A stretch of DNA of 10,489 nt from Caldora sp. SIO3E6 (lineage in GTDB: Bacteria; Cyanobacteriota; Cyanobacteriia; Cyanobacteriales; Coleofasciculaceae): assembly GCA_010672185.1 (NCBI GenBank), contig JAAHHL010000150.1, positions 1-10,489 of the forward strand, written 5' to 3'. Below are positions 5,271 to 10,489 of this stretch, piece by piece. How positions within the stretch are numbered: position 1 is the stretch's first letter; the number at the start of each line of letters is the position of its first letter. Under the pieces are notes generated by a model. It was given only the letters and a program-made list of their open reading frames with translations, made no database searches and was not told the origin of the DNA. The position numbers and the translations under genes are program-made.

Positions 5271-5921
5271 ATGGCACAAGTCAAGCTGGTCTATCCCAAA
5301 ATCCCAGACAGTAAAAACTGTCCCCTGAAGCAATGTATTGCTTTTGAAAAATACGATGGTACTAATCTTCATTGGGTTTGGGAGGAAGAGCTTGGGTGGT
5401 ATGCTTTTGGCACTCGTCGTGACAGGTTTGATTTAGATGAGATGGGGATTGCAGAATTTAATGCTGCTCATCCAGGTTTAGAGGAAGCACCTGAAATCTT
5501 CAACCAAGATTTTGCCCAGGCTCTGGATACTCTGTTCCGCAATCAACCACAATATAATCATCCTGAAATTACCGTCTTTACAGAATTTTTCGGCCTTCAT
5601 TCCTTTGCCGGAATGCACAAAAAGGAGGATGACAAAGAACTGATTCTCTTCGATGTCCAGACACCTCAAGGTATAATTCATCCAGAACAATTTCTCCAGG
5701 ATTTTAGTGAATTTAAGATCCCAAGAGTTGTTTATCGCGGCAAACTTACCGGCAAGTTTGTTGATAATGTGCGTGAAGGTCAATATGGTGTTGCGGAAGG
5801 TGTGGTGTGTAAAGGAGGTAAGAATAGTAAGGAATTGTGGATGGTGAAAATTAAAACCTACGCCTATATGAAAAAACTACAGCAGGCTCTCCAAGATGAT
5901 TGGGAGAATTATTGGGAGTAA
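5271..5921 (+). CDS. Stand-alone RNA/DNA ligase-superfamily nucleotidyltransferase
   Basis: A 216-residue protein with all core motifs of covalent nucleotidyltransferases. Motif I is EKYDGTN (26-32), with K27 as the predicted AMP-accepting lysine. A motif Ia-like FGTRR follows at 46-50. Motif III is VFTEFFG (102-108), IIIa LFDV (126-129), IV EGVVCK (176-181) and V VKIK (192-195, with K193 and K195). The KxDGTN and FTEFFG wording is closest to the Rnl2-like RNA ligase family (T4 Rnl2, RNA editing ligases). Those are longer (about 330 residues in T4 Rnl2); here only the adenylyltransferase domain is present, with no C-terminal domain and no OB fold. It may seal or repair RNA, or act with a partner (inference). 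ATP use is inferred. The neighbours give no partner: a divergent SDR on the left and a convergent phosphatase on the right. Confidence 0.88.
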   Translation: MAQVKLVYPKIPDSKNCPLKQCIAFEKYDGTNLHWVWEEELGWYAFGTRRDRFDLDEMGIAEFNAAHPGLEEAPEIFNQDFAQALDTLFRNQPQYNHPEITVFTEFFGLHSFAGMHKKEDDKELILFDVQTPQGIIHPEQFLQDFSEFKIPRVVYRGKLTGKFVDNVREGQYGVAEGVVCKGGKNSKELWMVKIKTYAYMKKLQQALQDDWENYWE

Positions 5922-5975
5922 TCTTTAAGCTTAATTTGCTAAATTGCGCATATAGCAACCGCCAAAGCGATTAGG

Positions 5976-5997
5976 ACAAGGGGCTTAAGCCCCTTGT
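5976..5997. repeat. Perfect 22-bp palindrome, dispersed-repeat type
   Basis: Eleven-base perfect arms, with AAGGGGC/GCCCCTT around a TTAA centre. It lies 55 bp after the ligase-like stop and may also terminate transcription, although no T-run follows. From memory, palindromes with an AAGGGGCTTAAGCCCCTT core recur in cyanobacterial spacers; I could not check this. Confidence 0.85.
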
Positions 5998-6076
5998 TAA
6001 CTTGCTTTACCTGAGAATGTCTTAACCGCCCAACACCATATCCAGGTTAATGCAACCAATCTCTAATTCCGACTTC

Positions 6077-6109
6077 AGATGTCCGACTTCTTGAAGAAGT
6101 CGGACATCT
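6077..6109. repeat. Long perfect hairpin with 16-bp arms
   Basis: AGATGTCCGACTTCTT pairs perfectly with its complement across a single central G. Part of the arm (TCCGACTTC) is also repeated just upstream at about 6068-6076. It is strong enough to work as a terminator for either convergent gene. The sequence resembles a known type of dispersed cyanobacterial repeat (recall, unchecked). Confidence 0.88.
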
Positions 6110-6113
6110 CCGC

Positions 6114-6163
6114 TAGAGACGCGCCTGCCGAAGGATGCCCGAAGGGCTGTTGGCGCGTCTCTA
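6114..6163. repeat. 12-bp inverted repeat TAGAGACGCGCC with nested hairpin
   Basis: Perfect 12-bp arms at 6114-6125 and 6152-6163 enclose a 26-bp loop. The loop itself holds the hairpin GCCC-GAA-GGGC (6137-6147). It ends 10 bp before the stop of the minus-strand phosphatase gene, so it would form at the 3' end of that transcript. It is the third palindromic repeat in this 252-bp convergent spacer. Confidence 0.85.
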
Positions 6164-6173
6164 CACTAAGGCT

Positions 6174-7037
6174 CTATAAAGTTTTTACAGCTTCGAGCAG
6201 GTGTTGATGAACTGATTTGGATGAAGCAACTACTAACCCTGGTAAACTGTAGTTACTACACTCAGACAAAGGTGGCAGTTCACCACCGTCGAAGGTGGTC
6301 ACAATGCACCCAGCTTCTTTTGCCAGGAAAGCGATCGCAGCTCCATCAATAAATTTGCCTCTTCTAATTACTGCTCCCGCTATATCTCCACTGAGAATAC
6401 CGTTGAGATTGGGAATTGGTGTTTCTTTAGAATAACAAGTGGCTACATCTATCACTTGATAATGCTCCTTGAGCATAGTTGTTAGTTTTCCCATTGCCCA
6501 CCCCAGCAAGATGGATGGTTGGTAATCAGTTACTTTTAAAGGCTCACAAGCATCTAAATCTACTTCTAGAGCTCCTCGAAAAGTGCCTTCTCCCTTGATG
6601 GCATAATAATAAACGTTTAAGGCAGGGGTAATGGCAATTACAGCTTCAAACTCAGCAGGACTCAAAACAGTGAGAATAATTTGATAGTTAGAATGTCCAT
6701 CTTTATAGAACTGAGTGCCATCAATGGGATCTAAGGTAATTAAGTAATCCCCTTGGGATTCAAACTTGAGAGAGCGGAAATATTTAGTATTGCCAGAGAT
6801 TTCAAACTCTTCCCCATAGAAGCTGATTTGAGGGAAACTGCCCAGAAGTACGACTTCTACCAGGTTTTGTACAGCGAGATCTGCATCAGTCAGTGCCGCA
6901 GCAAAAAAGTTATCACCTTCATCTTTAGATGGCAGTGTTCCAATCATCGGTTGAATCTGACGAGCATAGGCTGCTGCCATGCGCAGATGGGGGAGTAATG
7001 TTTCTAGAATCAAGCGAGGGGTTGGTTGTGAAGACAT
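6174..7037 (-). CDS. Inositol monophosphatase-family protein
   Basis: A 287-residue, Mg-dependent, lithium-sensitive-type phosphatase by family. Metal-site motifs: TDAD (50-53), YGEE (74-77), and LDPIDGT (102-108) with D103 and D106 as ligands. The third motif, normally WDxAA, here reads FIDGAAIAFLAKEAG (229-243), keeping the Asp (D231) but not the Trp. Substrate could be an inositol phosphate, histidinol phosphate or another small phosphate ester; the sequence does not decide. It lies downstream of the sugar symporter on the same strand with a 145-bp gap containing a TTATTAC array. Its 3' end faces three hairpins. It shares superfamily with the gene at 8931-9917 but is only distantly similar. 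A HIP1 site lies at 6331. Confidence 0.92.
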   Translation of the reverse strand: MSSQPTPRLILETLLPHLRMAAAYARQIQPMIGTLPSKDEGDNFFAAALTDADLAVQNLVEVVLLGSFPQISFYGEEFEISGNTKYFRSLKFESQGDYLITLDPIDGTQFYKDGHSNYQIILTVLSPAEFEAVIAITPALNVYYYAIKGEGTFRGALEVDLDACEPLKVTDYQPSILLGWAMGKLTTMLKEHYQVIDVATCYSKETPIPNLNGILSGDIAGAVIRRGKFIDGAAIAFLAKEAGCIVTTFDGGELPPLSECSNYSLPGLVVASSKSVHQHLLEAVKTL

Positions 7038-7117
7038 TGATTGTGATTACTCTTTCGTCTGGTATTGATTGAAGACACCTAACACTTTTACCAGAAAATT
7101 CCTCCTGAACTCTTAAC

Positions 7118-7145
7118 TTATTACTTATTACTTATTACTTATTAC
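7118..7145. repeat. TTATTAC heptamer array
   Basis: Four exact TTATTAC units, with a partial TTAAC before and TTC after. It occupies the gap between the symporter stop (7183) and the phosphatase start (7037). Confidence 0.95.
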
Positions 7146-7182
7146 TTCAAAACCCACGTCAATCGACTTGATGAGGCAAGCC

Positions 7183-8607
7183 CTAATTAGTGATCTCTCG
7201 AGAGGCCAGTAGCTTTAACAAAATATTGTCGTGAACTTTACGAGTAATAGGGTATCTTGCAGCAAAGCAGATTCCAATCAGCAATACCATCCCAGGCAAG
7301 GGGCCTACTATCCACCGAATGGCTACCAGAGCAGTATCCGGCTGAACTAGGGCTATTTCATTACTGCTGCTTTGAGTGAGATAACCTGAACCCTCTAGTA
7401 TTTTTCCTACCAGAAAAATCGATAGGGCTGTGCCCAGCTTTTGCAGTTGTACCATCACAGCACAAAAGATCCCTTCTCTGCGTTGTCCAGTATGAAGCTC
7501 ATCCAAATCAATCACATCAGGCAGCATCGACCAAGGAATTAGGTATGCTGTTGAGAGTCCCATACCCGCCATCACACCCAGTGCATACATCCAAGCAACC
7601 TGTTCTGGCTTCAGGAGAAATAGTCCGATTTGGGCTGCGACGGTTAAGGGAATGCCCCAACAATAGGTTGCGCGTTTACCAATCTTTTGGGTGATCCAAC
7701 TCCAAAAGAACATCATCAGCAACGCCGTCCCTTGGACAGCCAGAATCATTTGGGTCAAGTGTCGATCCGGCAGTCCCATCCAGTTGCTCACAAAATAGGG
7801 CAAGATTGCAGCCGCTGTTTGTAATGCCATCCAGGAACACAAATATACCCCCATAATGTAGAGAAAAGGGCGTAGGCTCAAAATGAATCGTAACTGCGGC
7901 CAAAGGTGATCATGGGAAATCGATTCAACCTGAACTCGCTGGTTCTGAAGTTGCCAAAAGCGTTTGGAAGTTGCCCAGACACATCCATACACACAGAAAA
8001 TGACAATCGTTCCGCAAATACCTCCTAGCCAAGCATAGCGCTGACTAACATCGGTTACCCTCGCAAAAACAATCTGAGCGATGATCAGACCCAGAATACT
8101 GCCACCAATGGCAAAAGCTGACTTGAAGCTAATTAACTGGGTGCGCTCATCATAGGTTTGGGTGAGTTCAGCAGCCAGGGTGGAATGGGGAATGGCAATA
8201 GCAGTTAGGGCGGCATAGAACAACAACAACATACTGGTGTAGTAGACAAAAAGTTGCCCATGGCTTGTCAGGGGAGGAAGCAGCCAGAGTAACCAGAAAC
8301 TGATGCCTAAGGGCACTGCTCCCCATAGCATCCAGGGAAAACGTCTCCCCCATCGAGATTGAGTCCGATCACTGAGCCAGCCAACTAGGGGATCATTAAC
8401 CCCATCCCACAGTTTCCCAACTAGCAGAATGCTCCCCGCCAATCCTGGGGACAGACCGACAAAATCGGTAAAAAAGAACAAGAGAAAAAAGACTAAGATA
8501 CTATTAGGGATTTCTTTGCTAAGCTCGCCGACTCCATAACCTAGCTTGGTCTGAATATCCAAAGGAGCAGTTTCTGTCCGGGTGCTGATAGTTGGTAAGC
8601 GAGCCAA
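7183..8607 (-). CDS. MFS transporter, GPH (glycoside-pentoside-hexuronide:cation) type
   Basis: A 474-residue inner-membrane protein with about 12 predicted helices, the usual length and topology for sodium- or proton-coupled GPH sugar symporters. The family signature is clear: KLWDGVNDPLVGWLSDRT (65-82) followed by WGRR (86-89), and the second-half motif IPWSMLPDVIDLDE (357-370). The cytosolic loop between helices 6 and 7 spans about 212-243. The transported sugar is not determinable. No ATG exists near the N-terminus: an in-frame TGA lies 11 codons upstream and the next Met is at residue 93. The TTG at 8605-8607 is therefore the best start, with AAGGA 9 nt before it. A same-strand phosphatase gene lies on each side. 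Confidence 0.93.
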   Translation of the reverse strand: MARLPTISTRTETAPLDIQTKLGYGVGELSKEIPNSILVFFLLFFFTDFVGLSPGLAGSILLVGKLWDGVNDPLVGWLSDRTQSRWGRRFPWMLWGAVPLGISFWLLWLLPPLTSHGQLFVYYTSMLLLFYAALTAIAIPHSTLAAELTQTYDERTQLISFKSAFAIGGSILGLIIAQIVFARVTDVSQRYAWLGGICGTIVIFCVYGCVWATSKRFWQLQNQRVQVESISHDHLWPQLRFILSLRPFLYIMGVYLCSWMALQTAAAILPYFVSNWMGLPDRHLTQMILAVQGTALLMMFFWSWITQKIGKRATYCWGIPLTVAAQIGLFLLKPEQVAWMYALGVMAGMGLSTAYLIPWSMLPDVIDLDELHTGQRREGIFCAVMVQLQKLGTALSIFLVGKILEGSGYLTQSSSNEIALVQPDTALVAIRWIVGPLPGMVLLIGICFAARYPITRKVHDNILLKLLASREITN

Positions 8608-8616
8608 AATTTCAAA

Positions 8617-8621
8617 TCCTT
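8617..8621 (-). promoter_or_regulatory. Shine-Dalgarno AAGGA supporting a TTG start
   Basis: On the minus strand AAGGA is followed by 9 nt and then TTG, a workable ribosome-binding spacing. Most other genes in this window have no visible Shine-Dalgarno, so this one helps choose the TTG start of the symporter. Confidence 0.6.
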
Positions 8622-8640
8622 GCTGTGTGAATCAACTATG

Positions 8641-8779
8641 GGGATAAATAAGTAGGTAGTGCCGTGACCCACCTAAAACTGTGCAATAGAAAATCTACAG
8701 ATTTCCTTGTAAATTCAGGGTCTTAACTATAAATGCTAATGCCTCATTTTAGCTGGGTCACGGCAGTAGGGATAAATAA
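8641..8779. mobile_element. MITE-like element with 19-bp inverted ends and 11-bp direct repeats
   Basis: TGCCGTGACCCACCTAAAA (8660-8678) and its near-complement (8747-8765) match at 18 of 19 positions. Outside them, GGGATAAATAA occurs exactly at 8641-8651 and 8769-8779, as a target-site duplication would. The interior (8679-8746) is non-coding, with a small AAATCT/AGATTT hairpin at 8691-8704. Extra bases between each direct repeat and each arm (8 on the left, 3 on the right) make the exact ends uncertain. It lies just upstream of the symporter start, so it may affect that gene's promoter. Confidence 0.72.
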
Positions 8780-8793
8780 ACGGAAGTATGTTA

Positions 8794-8877
8794 ACAAATA
8801 TTAAGGGAGCTAAAATCCTCTTCCCTTCTGCCTTCTGCCCTCTGCCTTCTGCCTTGTCCCAACGACAAATATTAAGG
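8794..8877. repeat. CTTCTGC heptamer block bracketed by 13-bp direct repeats
   Basis: ACAAATATTAAGG occurs exactly at 8794-8806 and 8865-8877. Between them are 58 bp holding four heptamers (CTTCTGC, CTTCTGC, CCTCTGC, CTTCTGC at 8825-8852) with borders TCTTCC and CTTGTC, as in the copy at 4241-4268. The flanking repeat looks like a target duplication from insertion of the block, or like endpoints of a recombination event. The rest of the spacer up to 8930 shows nothing I can name. Confidence 0.85.
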
Positions 8878-8930
8878 CCAACCTACTTACATACCTATTT
8901 TCCAAAGTCCAATGGGAACTCATGTAGATT

Positions 8931-9917
8931 TTATTCCTTAATCCTCTGTGCTACAGCAGCTAACACTGCCTCATGAATCACCCCATTACTAGCGACAATA
9001 CCCTGATTATTGAAAAGCTTAGCACCACAAGAAAAGTCTAAAGGTTTGCCATACATATCCGTTACTCTTCCACCAGCCTCTTCTAACACAATTGTTCCTG
9101 CTGCATGATCCCAAATATTCTGTCTTTTCTCGGAAGAAAGAGGCAAAGGCAAACGGATATAAAGAGCAGCTTCACCCCGTGCCACTACACCATACTTGGC
9201 CATAGAATCAAGCCGAAGGGAGGGAGGAATAAGTCCCACATCTTGAACAACTGCTTGTTGCACTGCTGCGTTACCATGCTCTACTTCCACACTCTCGATT
9301 AATCGCCGGGAAGCAACTTGATCATTGTTAGTGAGATGAATTGATTGTGGCTCACCGACCTTCAAGGGGATCATAGTTGTTCCTTGATCCCTTATTGCCA
9401 CAAAGATAACCCCCCGCTCACCATCCGGTTGAGCTAGATTAATGGGTAAAGCCGGACAACCTAAGACTCCCAACTGCAACTCACCCTCTTCCACCAGCGC
9501 CAAAGCGATCGCATATTGATCGCCTCTGACATATCCTTTTGTTCCATCAATTGGGTCTAAAGTCCAATATCGAGACCCTACTGTTCCATTACCCCGGTCA
9601 ATCCAAGTAGTAACATCTTCAACAGTAGCACCTGGTATCTGAGCCTGAACATAGTTAGTGACTAAGGACAACTGCTCAGTATTAGCAGGCGATCGCAAAA
9701 AAGCAGAGTCTTCTTCTGCCACCATGGGATCATCAGGAAAAGCCGAAGCCAGTGCTTGACAAATTACTGCCTGGGCACCAAAGTCAGCAACCGTAACAGG
9801 ACTACGATCAGGTTTTTTCATGGCTGAAGAACCTCGCTCTTGTCGAACTTGCTCACATAGCTGAGCAGCGGCCTTAACTGCGGCAATTGCTAATTGCTTT
9901 TCTTGTTGGTAGGACAT
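8931..9917 (-). CDS. 3'(2'),5'-bisphosphate nucleotidase, HAL2/CysQ type
   Basis: A 328-residue cytosolic phosphatase predicted to convert 3'-phosphoadenosine 5'-phosphate (PAP), the by-product of sulfate assimilation and sulfotransferases, to AMP. Motifs of the lithium-sensitive superfamily are intact: SPVTVADFGAQA (39-50), VAEED (66-70), LDPIDGTKGYVRGDQYAIALALVE (from 120, metal ligands D121 and D124) and IWDHAAGTIVLEEAGG (268-283, D270). The TKGYVRGDQYA wording after DPIDGT is typical of yeast HAL2 and plant SAL1 rather than of inositol monophosphatases, and the length fits that branch. Some activity on inositol polyphosphates is possible in this family. HIP1 sites lie at 9505 and 9689. 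The gene is divergent from the nuclease-like gene across 52 bp, and upstream of the symporter on the same strand. Confidence 0.93.
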   Translation of the reverse strand: MSYQQEKQLAIAAVKAAAQLCEQVRQERGSSAMKKPDRSPVTVADFGAQAVICQALASAFPDDPMVAEEDSAFLRSPANTEQLSLVTNYVQAQIPGATVEDVTTWIDRGNGTVGSRYWTLDPIDGTKGYVRGDQYAIALALVEEGELQLGVLGCPALPINLAQPDGERGVIFVAIRDQGTTMIPLKVGEPQSIHLTNNDQVASRRLIESVEVEHGNAAVQQAVVQDVGLIPPSLRLDSMAKYGVVARGEAALYIRLPLPLSSEKRQNIWDHAAGTIVLEEAGGRVTDMYGKPLDFSCGAKLFNNQGIVASNGVIHEAVLAAVAQRIKE

Positions 9918-9969
9918 GGTTAATATTTGCCTCTTATGATAATAAAGTAACCCTTGTCAAGGAAAAATA

Positions 9970-10489
9970 ATGAAAACAACTCTAGATGCTAACCACATGA
10001 CTATGAACGATGTTTATAGTCTCTTAAAATTTAGAGAGCAATTAAATGATTCAATCTCGTCATTACTTGCTCTAGAACCCCTGACTGAACTAGAAAGTCA
10101 AGAAATCTTAAAAATTCGTGAGGTCTTTCGTAGCTACTACGATGCAGGAAAAGTTACTGAAGGGCAAGTTAGGCTATTACCAATTGCTCAATTAATGTGG
10201 CTATCTGGATTTTATCAGACTGCTATCAAAATTACTTTAGAAGAAAACATTGCTCAGATTGATGTCGAAGATGAAGACACCATCATCAAAGGCAGAATGG
10301 ATATCTTAGCAGTAAATAGGGCGCAACAAAGAACAGGTATTACTACCTTTGTCATTCTGTTGATTGAAACTAAAAATAGTACAGTTAATGCTTTGGAGGG
10401 ATTACCTCAACTACTTACTTATGCTTATCGGCGACTAGAAGAACAATCAGGAATTTGGGGATTGACTACTAACGGACTGAATTATCAAA
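9970..10489 (+). CDS. PD-(D/E)XK nuclease-fold protein, 3' end cut by the window
   Basis: The frame stays open from ATG 9970 to the window end, giving 173 residues so far. AAGGA at 9959-9963, 6 nt before the ATG, is a good Shine-Dalgarno. After a helical N-terminus, the nuclease core is visible: E91 in LEENIAQ, GRMDILAV (108-115, metal ligand D111), LLIETKN (130-136, E133 and K135) and LPQLLTYAYRRL (145-156, Q147), which is the D...ExK...Q pattern. Proteins of this kind in cyanobacteria are often labelled type I restriction subunit R-like. No methylase, specificity or helicase gene is seen here, so it may be an orphan nuclease; the rest lies beyond the edge. Family assignment is by motif only. 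Confidence 0.82.
   Translation, partial: MKTTLDANHMTMNDVYSLLKFREQLNDSISSLLALEPLTELESQEILKIREVFRSYYDAGKVTEGQVRLLPIAQLMWLSGFYQTAIKITLEENIAQIDVEDEDTIIKGRMDILAVNRAQQRTGITTFVILLIETKNSTVNALEGLPQLLTYAYRRLEEQSGIWGLTTNGLNYQ

Noticed and set aside
5478..5783. 101-codon minus-strand frame inside the ligase-like gene
   Set aside because: It is fully antisense to a gene with complete catalytic motifs and shows no domain or ribosome-binding site.
7676..8353. Minus-strand short frames within the symporter
   Set aside because: They are alternate-frame shadows of a well-supported 12-helix transporter.
8788..8976. 62-codon plus-strand frame
   Set aside because: It runs through the CTTCTGC array and into the antisense of the nucleotidase gene; it is low-complexity with no ribosome-binding site.
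9952..9962. CCTTG-T-CAAGG palindrome as an operator in the divergent gap
   Set aside because: Only 5-bp arms, and it overlaps the Shine-Dalgarno of the nuclease gene; it could be chance.

Overview
The window looks like chromosomal DNA of a repeat-rich, probably filamentous cyanobacterium. Five exact copies of the HIP1 octamer GCGATCGC (2319, 3177, 6331, 9505, 9689) occur where about 0.16 would be expected by chance in 10.5 kb. The spacers are full of short tandem heptanucleotide repeats of the STRR type known from cyanobacteria. Codon use and gene content are ordinary bacterial housekeeping. The exact genus is not determined; a Moorena/Lyngbya/Oscillatoria-like genome is my guess.

Layout, left to right. 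(1) 1-471: a 27-unit GGCAGGA/GGCAGAA minisatellite, then nonamer and octamer arrays, leading to ribD (472-1623, riboflavin deaminase/reductase) and an intrinsic terminator. (2) 1842-3244: two unrecognised genes, one for a two-membrane-segment protein and one for a small exported protein. Both have leaders built from AACAAAT-like heptamers. (3) 3311-4135: an atypical NAD(P)-binding epimerase-like protein. It is followed by a 128-bp MITE-like inverted-repeat element containing a TTCTGCC array. (4) 4333-5079 (minus): a classical short-chain dehydrogenase, divergent from 5271-5921 (plus), a stand-alone nucleotidyltransferase of the RNA/DNA ligase superfamily. (5) 5922-6173: a convergent spacer with three strong hairpins of dispersed-repeat type. 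(6) 6174-9917, all minus: an inositol-monophosphatase-family enzyme, a GPH-type sugar/cation symporter with a TTG start, and a HAL2/CysQ-type 3'-phosphoadenosine phosphatase. Between the last two lie a MITE-like element and an STRR block, each bracketed by exact direct repeats. (7) 9970 to the end (plus): the N-terminal part of a PD-(D/E)XK nuclease-fold protein, cut by the window edge.

The coding genes do not form one obvious pathway. Riboflavin synthesis, PAP/inositol-phosphate-type dephosphorylation, sugar transport and possible RNA repair are side by side. I do not see a clear new multi-gene system. The most distinctive material is the architecture of the spacers, where many unrelated 7-, 8- and 9-bp arrays and small inverted-repeat elements fill nearly every gap while coding regions stay clean. 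Among the genes, the small core-only ligase at 5271-5921 is the most interesting.
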